A stretch of DNA of 36,930 nt from a bacterium UBA2219 (GCA_002327765.1 DCUH01000081.1:21097-58026), one strand, 5' to 3'; positions 8,841 to 16,670 are shown, counted from the stretch's first letter. The notes: a model not told the origin generated them from the letters alone. Translations and numbers: made by a program.

Positions 8841-10834
8841 CCTATCCGGAAACGGCGGACGGAAATAGATCCTTCCGCCGGCGTCTGAACCGCATCCTGT
8901 TCGGGGCTCCCCGCGATCTGCGCGACCCGGGGATCTTCCACCGGGTCTCCCTGGTCGCCTTCTTCGCCTGGGTGGGGCTGGGCGCGGACGGGATCTCCTC
9001 TTCCTGTTACGGCCCCGAAGAGGCCTTCCTCGCGCTTGGGCGGCATCCGTCCCTTGCGGTCCTCATCGCCGTCATGTCGATCGCCACCATCCTGATCATC
9101 TCGGGAAGCTACATGCAGATCATAGAGGCGTTCCCCTCCGGCGGAGGCGGGTACATCGTCGCGTCGAAGCTGCTCGGAGAGAACGCCGGCGTCGTCTCGG
9201 GCTCTGCGCTCGTGATCGACTACATCCTGACGATCACGATATCCATCGCCTCGGGCGCCGACGCATTCTTCAGCATCCTCCCTCCGGGGCTGCTCCCGTA
9301 CAGGATCTGGTTCGTGACGCTCGTCATCCTCTTGCTGATATGGCTGAACCTCAGGGGCGTAAGGGAGTCCGTCGCGGTCTTCACTCCGGTCTTCATGGTG
9401 TTTATCCTGAGCCACGTGCCTCTCCTCCTGTACGCCATGCTGCGGCACGTTCCGGAGATCCCGTCGGTGGCGGCGGACGTTTCCCGCGGCTTCCATGGCG
9501 CCGTGGGGCAGATGGGGTGGCTCGGCCTGGGGGCGCTTGTCATGCGCGCCTTTTCGATGGGCGGCGGAACGTTCACCGGGATCGAGGCCGTGAGCAACTC
9601 CATGCAGACTCTGAGGGAGCCCCGGGTACGGACCGGGAAGAAGGCCATGCTCTACATGGCGGTTTCCCTGTCGTTTCTGGCGGGCGGGATCCTGTTCGGG
9701 TATCTCCTCTACCGGGTCGCCCCGGTCCACGGGCGGACCCTGAACGCCGTGCTCTTCGAAAGGATCGTCGGGGATCTGGCCGGGGGTGACGGGGGACGGA
9801 TCCTCCTGGCCGTCGTCCTGGCGTCGGAGACGGCGCTGCTGTTCATCGCCGCGCAGACCGGCATCATCGACGGCCCCCAGGTGCTCTCCAACATGGCGCT
9901 CGACTACTACGCCCCCAGGCGGTTCGCCCACCTTTCCGAGCGGCTGGTCCGCAAGCACGGGGTGGTTTTCATGGGGGGGATGGCGCTGCTCATGCTCTAC
10001 ATCTCCGCCGGGTCGGTCAAGTACCTCGTCATCATGTATTCCATCAACGTGTTCCTGACCTTCACCCTCTCCCAGCTCGGGATGGTGCTGCATTGGTGGA
10101 AGGACCGCGGCATCGAGGAGAGGTGGAAGCACGGGATCGCCGTGAACGGCGTCGGCTTCGTGCTGACCGGCGTCCTGCTGTGCCTCACCGTGTGGTTCAA
10201 GTTCCCCGAAGGGGGATGGGTGACGCTGCTGATCACCGGGAACTTCGTTGCGGCGAGCTTCGGGATACGGCGCCACTACCGGTTGGCCCAGGAGAACATG
10301 AGGCGGCTCGACGAGGTGCTCCTGGACCTTCCCTCGGCGATCGTCCCGGCGCCCCCGGGCCCGGCCGAGCGGCGGCAGGCGCCCACGGCGGTCATCATGG
10401 TTTCCGGGTACAACGGGCTCGGGATGCATGTGCTCTTTTCGGTCCTGCGGCAGTTTCCCGGGATGTTCGGGAACTTCGTGTTCGTCTCCGCCGCCGTGAT
10501 CGACTCCAGCGTTTTCAAGGGTGCGGCCGAGGTGGGAAACCTTGCGAGAAGCCTGGAAGGGCAGCTGGCGAAGTATGTAGAGTTCGTGAAAGCGCACGGA
10601 TTCTACGGGGAAGCCAGGACCATGACAGGCACCGACACCATCGAGTGCGTCGCCAGCCTGGCCGAGGAGGTGGCGAAGGACTTCCACAACCCGTGCGTGT
10701 TCGCCGGGAAGCTCGTCTTCCGTGAGGAGAACTTTCTCGCCCGCCTTCTCCACAACCAGACCGCCTTCATGGTGCAGAAGCGGCTGGTGTTCTCCGGCCT
10801 GACGATGATCGTCCTCCCCGTGCGCGTCCTTTGA
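8837..10834 (+). CDS. APC-superfamily permease
   Basis: 665 residues from GTG 8837, overlapping the kinase stop as GTGA. About 12 hydrophobic segments span residues 30-480, beginning with VSLVAFFAWVGLGADGISSSCYGPEEAF, the GxG-rich TM1 region typical of APC transporters. A cytoplasmic C-terminal domain of about 170 residues follows, with an alternating strand-helix pattern (TAVIMVSGYNGLGMHVLFSV). The architecture resembles KUP/YdaO-type APC transporters (amino acid or potassium) with a C-terminal domain, but the substrate cannot be read from sequence. Being coupled to a KinB-like kinase suggests either that it is regulated by the system or that it contributes to sensing. Translation ends 61 bases before the end of the convergent FG-GAP gene. 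Confidence 0.85.
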   Translation: MTYPETADGNRSFRRRLNRILFGAPRDLRDPGIFHRVSLVAFFAWVGLGADGISSSCYGPEEAFLALGRHPSLAVLIAVMSIATILIISGSYMQIIEAFPSGGGGYIVASKLLGENAGVVSGSALVIDYILTITISIASGADAFFSILPPGLLPYRIWFVTLVILLLIWLNLRGVRESVAVFTPVFMVFILSHVPLLLYAMLRHVPEIPSVAADVSRGFHGAVGQMGWLGLGALVMRAFSMGGGTFTGIEAVSNSMQTLREPRVRTGKKAMLYMAVSLSFLAGGILFGYLLYRVAPVHGRTLNAVLFERIVGDLAGGDGGRILLAVVLASETALLFIAAQTGIIDGPQVLSNMALDYYAPRRFAHLSERLVRKHGVVFMGGMALLMLYISAGSVKYLVIMYSINVFLTFTLSQLGMVLHWWKDRGIEERWKHGIAVNGVGFVLTGVLLCLTVWFKFPEGGWVTLLITGNFVAASFGIRRHYRLAQENMRRLDEVLLDLPSAIVPAPPGPAERRQAPTAVIMVSGYNGLGMHVLFSVLRQFPGMFGNFVFVSAAVIDSSVFKGAAEVGNLARSLEGQLAKYVEFVKAHGFYGEARTMTGTDTIECVASLAEEVAKDFHNPCVFAGKLVFREENFLARLLHNQTAFMVQKRLVFSGLTMIVLPVRVL

Positions 10835-10894
10835 CCCCGCCTTCACTCCGTGTCGATCCGGGCGTTTGCGGCCGGCGGCGGGGCGGGCGGCGGC

Positions 10895-11968
10895 TCAATC
10901 GAGGAACCGCGGTTCCGTGAACGTCCCCGGGGCGCTCGTCGACTGCCCCATCACGAAGACCCTGTTGTCCGAGCCCAGGACGACGAGGTCGCACAGGCCG
11001 TCCGCATCGAGGTCGCCGGCCGCGACCCGGGAGTCGGATATGGGCATGGGAACGGTCCGGAGGAGTCGGAACTCGCCGGTCCCGTCCTGCTGTTGCAGGA
11101 TATTGAGGGAAGTTCCGCCGGGGTAGAACCCCACGGTCGCGAAATCGGCCCGGCCGTCGCCGTCGAGGTCGGCCGCGACGGCGTCGTCGATTCCCCGGAC
11201 ATCCGCCAGGGAGCTGTCCACCCTCGCGAACCCGCCTCCCCCGGGGGTCTGCGCGAGCGTCGTGATCCGGGCGCGGTAGTCCGTGCTCTGGGGGGCGAGG
11301 AACTCGGCGACGTCCCGGGTGCCGTCGCCGTTCACGTCGGTCGCGGCGAGCAGCCTGGAAAGGACTCCGGACTGGGCCGAGGGCAGCTCCTCCCAGGGCG
11401 AGAGGGCGCCGTCGGGCCGCTGCCGGAGGACGCCAAGGGCGGTTGTGGAGATGGAGCCGGTTCTCGATAGGACGACCCGGGCCAGGACGTCTTCGCGGCC
11501 GTCGCCGTCGAGGTCGCCGACGGCCACCGCGGAGGCGTCGCCCGGTAGCGCGATCGGGGACGGCGGTTGGAAGGTGCCGGGCCGCGCGCCGTCCTGCAGC
11601 AGGAGCGTGGCGCCCGTTTCGCCCGTCAAGTGCGAGTCGAGCACCAGGTCCGGCGCCCCGTCGCCGTCCATGTCTTCCGCGGCCGCCTTCCAGGGGAACT
11701 TGCCCGCGAGGCAGGTCTGCGGCGCCGCGAAGGCGCCGGGGGCGGTCTGCCTCCGGACGACGATGCGCCCCTCGCGCTGCGAGGCGCTCGAGGCCAGCTG
11801 CGCGACGGTGACGACGTCCGTCCGGCCGTCCCCGTCGATGTCGACGGCCAGGACGTCGGAGGGGACCCATAACGGGCAGAGCCACCCCGTGTCGCCGCCG
11901 CCGCAGGACGCGAGCAGCAGCGCGGCCGCCGGCGCCGCCAAGGCGCCCATCCGCCGCTTCATCCCCAT
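10895..11968 (-). CDS. FG-GAP/VCBS-repeat lipoprotein
   Basis: 357 residues beginning MGMKRRMGALAAPAAALLL, with a lipobox ending LLLASC (Cys21), so a predicted lipoprotein. Six Ca-binding-type repeats of the form xDxDGDGxxD are visible (VDIDGDGRTD, EDMDGDGAPD, GDLDGDGRED, TDVNGDGTRD, ADLDGDGRAD, GDLDADGLCD), spaced about 50-60 residues apart. That is the pattern of an integrin-alpha-like beta-propeller of six to seven blades. Such proteins are surface-exposed adhesion or scaffold proteins; no enzymatic motif is seen. It stands alone between the convergent permease and the divergent DUF6448 gene. A start three codons in (MKRRMG) is also possible. Confidence 0.85.
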   Translation of the reverse strand: MGMKRRMGALAAPAAALLLASCGGGDTGWLCPLWVPSDVLAVDIDGDGRTDVVTVAQLASSASQREGRIVVRRQTAPGAFAAPQTCLAGKFPWKAAAEDMDGDGAPDLVLDSHLTGETGATLLLQDGARPGTFQPPSPIALPGDASAVAVGDLDGDGREDVLARVVLSRTGSISTTALGVLRQRPDGALSPWEELPSAQSGVLSRLLAATDVNGDGTRDVAEFLAPQSTDYRARITTLAQTPGGGGFARVDSSLADVRGIDDAVAADLDGDGRADFATVGFYPGGTSLNILQQQDGTGEFRLLRTVPMPISDSRVAAGDLDADGLCDLVVLGSDNRVFVMGQSTSAPGTFTEPRFLD

Positions 11969-12049
11969 CGCGTACCCTCCCGGATGTGCGGTCGTGCCGT
12001 CCTGCCGATTTTTCCCGCCCTCATCACGAGTATATCGCCTGACGGTTTC

Positions 12050-12091
12050 TTGACCGCGGTCAATTCAATAAATAGGGAAAGCGGGGATCAT
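12050..12091 (+). promoter_or_regulatory. CRP/FNR-type operator and candidate -10 before DUF6448-hemerythrin
   Basis: TTGACCGCGGTCAA (12050-12063) is a perfect palindrome of the TTGAC-N4-GTCAA form. A -10-like hexamer GATCAT lies at 12086-12091, exactly 36 bases from the start of the palindrome. That puts the operator near -41.5 (class II activator position) and the transcription start near 12098, almost at the ATG. The same arrangement precedes the NO reductase at 28952. The palindrome is seen directly; activation and the near-leaderless transcript are inferred. Confidence 0.6.
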
Positions 12092-12097
12092 GGCGGC

Positions 12098-12706
12098 ATG
12101 GGGAACGTTCGACGAGCCGTCGCGGGTGCCTTCTTCATCCTGGCCGTGGGGTGGGCCGGCGCCGCCCTCGCCCACTGCGACACCCTGGACGGGCCGGTGG
12201 TCGTCAAGGCGAAGGAGGCCCTGGAGAAGAAAGACGTGAGACTCGTCCTCCCTTGGGTCGCGGCGAAGGACGAGGGGGAGATCCGGCACGCCTTCGACCT
12301 GGCGGTCGCCGTCCGCGGGAAAGGCGGCAGGGAGAAGGAGCTTGCGGACCGGTTCTTCTTCGAGACGCTCGTCCGGGTGCATCGCGCGGGCGAGGGGGCG
12401 CCGTTCACCGGTCTGAAGGCCGCGGGGCTCGACATGGGGCCCGCCATCCCGGCGGCGGACAAGGCGCTCGAAACCTGGGACCCGCACGGGATGCTCGATC
12501 TCGTCAACGGGAAGGTCCACGACGGGATCGACGGGTATTACATGGCCGCCGTCGAAAAGAGGAAGCATGCCGGGGAGAGCGTGGAAGCGGGGCGCGTCTA
12601 CGTCGAGGCGTACGTCAAGTACGTGCACTACGTGGAGAGGCTCTACCAGGCGGCTTCGACCCCCATCGCCCGCGGCGCGGGGGATGTCGGGCCCCACGCG
12701 CATTGA
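12098..12706 (+). CDS. DUF6448-family exported protein
   Basis: 202 residues from ATG 12098, beginning MGNVRRAVAGAFFILAVGWA with a signal peptide cleaved near ALA-HCD (about residue 26). The mature protein opens with HCDTLDGPVV and contains KALEKKDVRLVLPWV, paired helices, and a His-rich tail (GPHAH). I recognise this as the DUF6448 family from the HCDTxDGPVV opening; its function is unknown. Upstream in-frame codons to 11984 run through the operator and lack a signal peptide, so I did not use them. The hemerythrin gene starts 27 bases later, so both should answer to the FNR-type operator. His-rich, metal-binding roles in nitrosative or metal stress are plausible but unproven. Confidence 0.78.
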   Translation: MGNVRRAVAGAFFILAVGWAGAALAHCDTLDGPVVVKAKEALEKKDVRLVLPWVAAKDEGEIRHAFDLAVAVRGKGGREKELADRFFFETLVRVHRAGEGAPFTGLKAAGLDMGPAIPAADKALETWDPHGMLDLVNGKVHDGIDGYYMAAVEKRKHAGESVEAGRVYVEAYVKYVHYVERLYQAASTPIARGAGDVGPHAH

Positions 12707-12733
12707 ATTGACGGGAAGGGAGGAAAACGGGAG

Positions 12734-13285
12734 ATGGAATCGACCAGGGTGCTGAAGGAAGAGCATGGCGGGGTCAAGAACATGCTGGGGATACTCGACA
12801 AGGTGTCCGGCCGGCTCGAGTCCGGGCAGCCGGTTCCCCCGGAGGATCTCGACCGCATCCTCGAATTCCTGAAGGTTTTCGTGGACCGGTGCCACCACGC
12901 CAAGGAGGAGGAGTTCCTCTTCCCGGCGCTGGTGCGCGCCGGGGTTCCCGGGGAGGGAGGCCCGATCGCGGTCATGCTCTCCGAGCACGAAAAGGGAAGG
13001 GAATACATCCGGGTGATGGCCGACGCCGCGGCGGGAGCGGGGAGAGGGGACCACGGTGCGGCGAAACGGTTCGTCCTCCACGCCCGCGGGTATGCGGAGC
13101 TCCTCCATTCGCACATCTGGAAGGAGGACGAAGTCCTTTTCCCCATGGCGGACGAGACGCTCGACGAAGCGACGGACCGCGGGCTGGTGGAAGAGTTCGA
13201 GAAGGTCGAGGAGGAGCGGGTGGGGCACGGCAGGCACGAGCGGTTCCACCAGCTCATGGAGGAGCTGGCGAAAAGCTACGGGTGA
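12734..13285 (+). CDS. Hemerythrin HHE-domain protein
   Basis: 183 residues, cytoplasmic. The di-iron ligands are visible in a four-helix pattern: His11 (EEHGG), His54/His55 and Glu58-60 (CHHAKEEE), His85 (SEHEKG), and His125/His127 with Glu131/Glu133 (HSHIWKEDEVLFP). A short C-terminal helix of about 40 residues follows, with HGRHERFH near its end. HHE proteins bind O2 or NO or repair iron centres; in anaerobes they are often part of nitrosative stress responses. That fits its position in a two-gene unit behind an operator shared in form with the NO reductase. Start ATG follows GGGAGGAAAACGGGAG. Confidence 0.9.
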   Translation: MESTRVLKEEHGGVKNMLGILDKVSGRLESGQPVPPEDLDRILEFLKVFVDRCHHAKEEEFLFPALVRAGVPGEGGPIAVMLSEHEKGREYIRVMADAAAGAGRGDHGAAKRFVLHARGYAELLHSHIWKEDEVLFPMADETLDEATDRGLVEEFEKVEEERVGHGRHERFHQLMEELAKSYG

Positions 13286-13290
13286 GCGTC

Positions 13291-13320
13291 GGGTCCCGGC
13301 GAAGCCCGCGGCCGGGACCC
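13291..13320. terminator. Inverted repeat between convergent hemerythrin and GDT1 genes
   Basis: GGGTCCCGGC (13291-13300) and GCCGGGACCC (13311-13320) form a perfect 10-bp stem with a 10-base loop, located in the 40-base gap between two convergent genes. It could stop transcription from both sides, but there is no T-run on either strand, so intrinsic termination is uncertain. Confidence 0.5.
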
Positions 13321-13325
13321 TCCGG

Positions 13326-14000
13326 TCACTCCTCGATTTCCCGGACGGCTTGCGTCTGCGGGACCGTGACCCGCGCGACGAGGTAGCCGGCCGCAACCAG
13401 GGCGGCCAGCCCGGCGACCTCCACCATGGGCGTCAGGATCCGTTCCGAAACGTTCTCGTGGATGCCGAAGACGCCGAACGCCATGAACACAGCGGCGGAT
13501 CCCCACTTCACAAACCGCTCGGGGATGCGCCTGCCCAGAACGATCCCCACCACGATCCCGAAGGCGTCCGCGACCAGCATCCCGGTGTTGGTCCCGAGCC
13601 ACACGGGCAGCACCGACTGGAACTTCGCCGCCAGCGCCACGGTGGCCAGCTGCGTCTTGTCCCCCATCTCGGCGAAGAAGAAGGCGACCGCAACGGTCCA
13701 GAACGGGCTGAAAGAGTATTTTTTGTCCTCCCCCTCGAGCGTGTCCCCTCGGATCGTCCAGAGGCCGAAAAGGATGAAGGACGCGGCGGCGGCGAGCTGG
13801 ATCTGCTGCATCGGGATGAACTTCGTGATGTAGCTTCCTACAAAGACGGCGAGCATATGGTTCACCGCCGTGGCGGCGAATACCCCCCACATGACGGTGG
13901 AGGCGCGGAAGCGCGTGGCGAACGCCATGGCCAGTAGCTGGGTCTTGTCGCCCATCTCCGCCAAAACCACGAAAGCCAGCGATGCGAGAAACGCGGTCAT
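13326..14000 (-). CDS. TMEM165/GDT1-family (UPF0016) cation exporter, putative Mn exporter
   Basis: 224 residues with about six transmembrane segments in two repeats. Each repeat carries the family signature E-x-G-D-K-T: LAEMGDKTQLLAMAFATRF at about 14-32 and FFAEMGDKTQLATVALAAKF in the second half. GDT1/MntX/MneA proteins export Mn2+ (and Ca2+) from the cytoplasm. The assignment to Mn is strengthened by the yybP-ykoY-type riboswitch in its leader (14064-14160), which is known to sense Mn2+. Start ATG follows GAAGGAG. It is transcribed away from the radical SAM gene and toward the hemerythrin gene. Confidence 0.9.
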   Translation of the reverse strand: MTAFLASLAFVVLAEMGDKTQLLAMAFATRFRASTVMWGVFAATAVNHMLAVFVGSYITKFIPMQQIQLAAAASFILFGLWTIRGDTLEGEDKKYSFSPFWTVAVAFFFAEMGDKTQLATVALAAKFQSVLPVWLGTNTGMLVADAFGIVVGIVLGRRIPERFVKWGSAAVFMAFGVFGIHENVSERILTPMVEVAGLAALVAAGYLVARVTVPQTQAVREIEE

Positions 14001-14023
14001 TGGTCTGCTCCTTCGGAATCCGC

Positions 14024-14075
14024 AAAAAAAAAACGAGACGATCGGGTCACGGGAAACGTGATGCCGAAAGTCTCG
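14024..14075 (-). terminator. Riboswitch-controlled terminator before the GDT1-like gene
   Basis: On the minus strand CGAGAC (14075-14070) pairs with GTCTCG (14039-14034), followed by a run of ten T (14033-14024). An inner hairpin CACG/CGTG lies between them. The upstream arm is the conserved 3' end of the aptamer, so folding of the Mn-bound aptamer P1 and of this terminator are mutually exclusive. Confidence 0.8.
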
Positions 14076-14160
14076 CGAATTGGCATGGCGCCAACGGCAA
14101 GGCCAGGCGCCCGGGCGCCAGCGTGTTGACCTTGCCTCGCTCGCTACTCCCCTTCAGGGG
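14064..14160 (-). ncRNA. yybP-ykoY manganese riboswitch before the GDT1-like gene
   Basis: Read on the minus strand, the leader has the class's 5' block AGGGGAGTAGC, the internal GGTCAACACG, GC-rich arms, and the 3' block GCGAGACTTTC. The two conserved blocks close a P1 helix (CCTGAAG with CTTTCGG, one mismatch and one G-U). The 3' P1 strand is shared with the terminator stem at 14070-14075. Mn2+ binding is therefore predicted to prevent termination and raise exporter expression, as known for this class. It sits about 65 bases before the start codon. Confidence 0.85.
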
Positions 14161-14164
14161 AAGG

Positions 14165-14194
14165 ATGGTATCCCGCGGAGGACCCGCGGGTCAA
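14165..14194 (-). promoter_or_regulatory. Promoter of the GDT1-like gene
   Basis: On the minus strand, TTGACC (14194-14189), an 18-base spacer and TACCAT (14170-14165) place the start of transcription about 7 bases later, just before the riboswitch P1 helix. The spacer contains repeated CCGCGG palindromes. Its form (TTGAC, 18-base spacer, TACC-T) matches the TerC promoter at 16511-16540. Confidence 0.6.
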
Positions 14195-14250
14195 GTCGAA
14201 CGATCGGTCGTAAAATAAATGAAGGAACCCGGGTCGGCCGGAGGGCGGGC

Positions 14251-14997
14251 GTGGTCGTAAAGGAAGTCCTGGCGAAAAGCGTCCTTTCGAAATCGAAGAT
14301 CTTCGACTATGTCGTCAACCCGTATATCGGCTGTCGGCATGGCTGCTTCTACTGCTACGCCCGGTTCATGAAGCGGGTCACGGGGCACCGCGAGCCCTGG
14401 GGGGAGTTCGTCGACGTCAAGACCAACGCCGCGGAGCTGCTGCGGGCGGAGGTGCGGAAGAAAAAGCGGGGAAGGGTCTGGGTCAGCGGGGTGTGCGACC
14501 CCTACCAGCCGCTGGAGGAAAAATACGGCCTGACCCGGAAGTGCCTGGAGATCCTGGCGCGCAACGGGTGGGAGGCGACGATCCAGACGCGTTCCCCGCT
14601 GGTCCTGCGGGACATCGACGTCATCCGGCGGGGAGAGGGTTTCGAGGCGGGCCTTTCGGTCACCACGGCCGACGACGGCGTCCGGAAGCTGTTCGAGCCC
14701 GGCGCGCCGCCCATCGCCGACAGGATCCGGGCGTTGGAGGAATTGCGCGGAGCCGGCATCCGGACGTACGCAATGATCGCCCCCCTGCTTCCCGGCGCGG
14801 AAGGGTTGGCGGAGCTCCTTCCGGGGAAGGTCGATTACGTGCTGATCGACTGCATGAACTACGCCTACGCGGATTGGGTCTATCGGAAGCATGGCCTGGA
14901 GGACCAGAGGACCGACGAATATTTCCGGAAAGTTGTCCGCAGGCTCGAATCGCTTAAAGACGTGCCGGGTCGTTTCGATCGGCCGCCCGGGATTTGA
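14251..14997 (+). CDS. Radical SAM protein, SPL/Rv2578c-like family
   Basis: 248 residues from GTG 14251, which follows GGAGG at a good distance; codons further upstream would run antisense through the GDT1 riboswitch. The protein has the 4Fe-4S motif C-x3-C-x2-C at Cys28, Cys32 and Cys35 (GCRHGCFYC), preceded by NPYIGC, typical of the spore-photoproduct-lyase-like branch. Further blocks are VWVSGVCDPYQPLEEKYGLTR, TRSPLVLRDID and SVTTADD. Most members of this branch in non-sporulating bacteria are uncharacterised, so the substrate is unknown; nucleic-acid repair is only one possibility. It is followed closely by the alpha/beta hydrolase. Confidence 0.85.
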   Translation: MVVKEVLAKSVLSKSKIFDYVVNPYIGCRHGCFYCYARFMKRVTGHREPWGEFVDVKTNAAELLRAEVRKKKRGRVWVSGVCDPYQPLEEKYGLTRKCLEILARNGWEATIQTRSPLVLRDIDVIRRGEGFEAGLSVTTADDGVRKLFEPGAPPIADRIRALEELRGAGIRTYAMIAPLLPGAEGLAELLPGKVDYVLIDCMNYAYADWVYRKHGLEDQRTDEYFRKVVRRLESLKDVPGRFDRPPGI

Positions 14998-15029
14998 AAC
15001 GGCGGGTTTTTTCCATTATTGTTCCAGTA

Positions 15030-15824
15030 ATGGACAGGGCATCCCCCGCGGAGCAGGAATGGTGGGTCGAGGTCCGGGGCGGCGAGCTCTTCGTGAAGAG
15101 CTGGGCCCCGTCGCGCATCTCCGATCCGGCGCCTCTTTTCCTGTTCCACGATTCCCTCGGGTGCGTGGAGCTGTGGCGCGATTTCCCGCGCCAGCTCTCG
15201 ACGGGCCTCGCCAGGGTCGTCGTCGCCTACGACCGGCTGGGGTACGGCAGGTCGTCGGAGCGGATGGACCCGCCTTCGGCCGATTTCATCGCCGAGGAAG
15301 CGCGGGATTTCTTCCCGGCGGTCCTCCGGTCGGTCGGGGGGCAACGCTTCGACCTGTTCGGGCACAGCGTCGGCGGCGGGATGGCCGTCGCCTGCGCCGG
15401 AAAGATCCCCGGCTGCCAGACGGTGGTGACGGAATCGGCCCAGGCGTTCGTGGAGCCGCGCACCGTCGAAGGGATAAGGAAGGCCAAGCAGGGGTTCGAG
15501 GACCCGGTGAATTTCAACCGGCTAGCCCGGTATCACGGCGCGAAGGCCTCCTGGGTGCTGCGCGCCTGGACCGATTTCTGGCTGTCGCCGGAGGTCGCCG
15601 GTTGGAGCCTGGCGCCCCTGCTCGCCGAGGTCCGCTGCCCGCTCCTCGCGATCCACGGCGACGCCGACGAGTACGGCTCGAAGGCGTTTCCGGAAACGAT
15701 CCAGAGGCTCGCCGGGGGGGAATCGGAGTCGCGCATCGTCCCGGGCTGCGGCCACGTGCCGCATCGCGAGAAACCGGGGCTGATCCTGGAGATCCTGCGC
15801 GATTTCTATTATCGGAAGCTGTGA
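15030..15824 (+). CDS. Alpha/beta-fold hydrolase
   Basis: 264 residues from ATG 15030. Features of the fold in order: oxyanion-region FHDSLGCVELW (HD in place of the common HG), YDRLGYGRSS, nucleophile elbow GHSVGG, acid loop IHGDADEYGS, and catalytic-His region PGCGHVPHREKP. The Ser-Asp-His triad is therefore complete. No signal peptide, so cytoplasmic. A TTG at 14994 overlapping the previous stop as TTGA is an alternative start that would add 12 residues and couple it to the radical SAM gene; neither start has a strong ribosome site. The substrate cannot be inferred from sequence. Confidence 0.85.
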   Translation: MDRASPAEQEWWVEVRGGELFVKSWAPSRISDPAPLFLFHDSLGCVELWRDFPRQLSTGLARVVVAYDRLGYGRSSERMDPPSADFIAEEARDFFPAVLRSVGGQRFDLFGHSVGGGMAVACAGKIPGCQTVVTESAQAFVEPRTVEGIRKAKQGFEDPVNFNRLARYHGAKASWVLRAWTDFWLSPEVAGWSLAPLLAEVRCPLLAIHGDADEYGSKAFPETIQRLAGGESESRIVPGCGHVPHREKPGLILEILRDFYYRKL

Positions 15825-15864
15825 TCCGGTTCGACGCGGAAGCAGCCGCGAAAGGAAACCGTGG

Positions 15865-16470
15865 ATGGACCCGACGGGTAAACTGGCCGATCTCTCGGAC
15901 AAGATGACCGCGAAGGACCTACCGGAGATCCGCCGCCTGCTGGAAGCCGGGGCGGACGTGAACGCCCGCGGTAAGAACGGCGCGACGCCGCTGTACATGG
16001 CGGCGAGGAAGGGGTTCCGGGAGATCGCGAAGCTCTTGATCGAGCGCCGGGCGGACGTCGACGCCGCGGAGACGTCGAACCGCCTGACCCCGCTGATCCT
16101 CGCGCTGCAGAACGGGCACGAGGACGTAGCCGGGATGCTCCTGTCGGCCGGGGCGGACGCGAACCTCGCGAACCGGGACGGGGTGACCCCGCTGTTCATG
16201 GCGGCGCAGCAGGGCTGCTCGGAGTCGGTGAAGCGGCTGCTTCGCGCGGGGGCGGACACGAACGCGGCGGCGCATAACGGCGCGACCCCGCTGTTGATCG
16301 CGACGAACCAGGGGCATGCGGAGGTGGTAAGGCTGCTGCTGGGGGCCGCGGCGGACACGACGGTCCGGTTCAACCACAAAGGGTTTTTCTACACTCCTCT
16401 GGGCCTGGCGCGCAAGGCGGGCCGCGAAGAGATCGTCCGCTTGTTGGTGGAGCACGGCGCGGCGGAATGA
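15865..16470 (+). CDS. Ankyrin-repeat protein
   Basis: 201 residues made almost entirely of ankyrin repeats: about five to six units of roughly 34 residues, with TPL motifs in five of them and linkers such as EAGADVNARGKNGATPLYMA, SAGADANLANRDGVTPLFMA and RAGADTNAAAHNGATPLLIA. No signal peptide or membrane segment, so a cytoplasmic interaction scaffold. It begins with a short helix (KLADLSDKM) and ends EHGAAE. The ATG follows AAAGGAA. The partner is unknown; it is in line with the hydrolase and radical SAM genes (41-base gap), so they may be one transcript, ended by the hairpin at 16476. Confidence 0.9.
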   Translation: MDPTGKLADLSDKMTAKDLPEIRRLLEAGADVNARGKNGATPLYMAARKGFREIAKLLIERRADVDAAETSNRLTPLILALQNGHEDVAGMLLSAGADANLANRDGVTPLFMAAQQGCSESVKRLLRAGADTNAAAHNGATPLLIATNQGHAEVVRLLLGAAADTTVRFNHKGFFYTPLGLARKAGREEIVRLLVEHGAAE

Positions 16471-16475
16471 AAAGC

Positions 16476-16510
16476 GGGAAAAAGGACGACGCCGGCACGT
16501 CCGTTTTCCC
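16476..16510 (+). terminator. Terminator after the ankyrin gene
   Basis: GGGAAAAAGGACG (16476-16488) pairs with CGTCCGTTTTCCC (16498-16510) with one mismatch and a 9-base loop; the 3' arm supplies a short T-run. It lies immediately before the TerC promoter and insulates it. Confidence 0.7.
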
Positions 16511-16540
16511 TTGACAAACGTGGTTTGGTGCCTGTACCCT
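16511..16540 (+). promoter_or_regulatory. Promoter of the TerC-like gene
   Basis: A consensus -35 TTGACA (16511-16516), an 18-base spacer and TACCCT (16535-16540) precede the riboswitch. The predicted transcription start, about 16547, is right at the P1 helix. Confidence 0.7.
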
Positions 16541-16544
16541 GATC

Positions 16545-16670
16545 TTCGTAAAGGGGAGTAGCAACCGGCCGGGAAAAACCGGCCGGCCCGCGTCCGACAC
16601 TACGGCGGCTTCAATTCGCCCGGGCGTGGCTCCTGGCTCCTGTAGCGCGGGACTTGCAAGACCTTTACCT
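16545..16670 (+). ncRNA. yybP-ykoY manganese riboswitch before the TerC-like gene
   Basis: The leader carries the class's 5' block AAAGGGGAGTAGC (16550-16562) and 3' block GCAAGACCTTTACC (16656-16669). P1 is GTAAAGG (16548-16554) with CCTTTAC (16662-16668). A strong GGCCGG/CCGGCC hairpin follows the 5' block. The class is known to bind Mn2+ and turn on Mn-homeostasis genes such as TerC-family exporters. The P1 3' strand is also half of the downstream hairpin at 16658-16705, giving a clear either/or switch. Confidence 0.88.

Noticed and set aside
8321..10846. An 841-codon minus-strand open frame opposite the permease
   Set aside because: Composition is typical of an antisense shadow (His/Glu/Pro/Arg-rich) and the permease on the plus strand has clear membrane segments and a coupled start.
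14171..14194. A third FNR-type site (TTGACCCGCGGGTC) in the GDT1 promoter
   Set aside because: Only the left half-site matches; the right half reads GGGTC rather than GTCAA. TTGACC is better explained as a -35 element.
14080..14250. A longer N-terminus for the radical SAM protein
   Set aside because: The 57 extra codons lie antisense over the GDT1 promoter and riboswitch, are not conserved-looking, and GTG 14251 has a good ribosome site.
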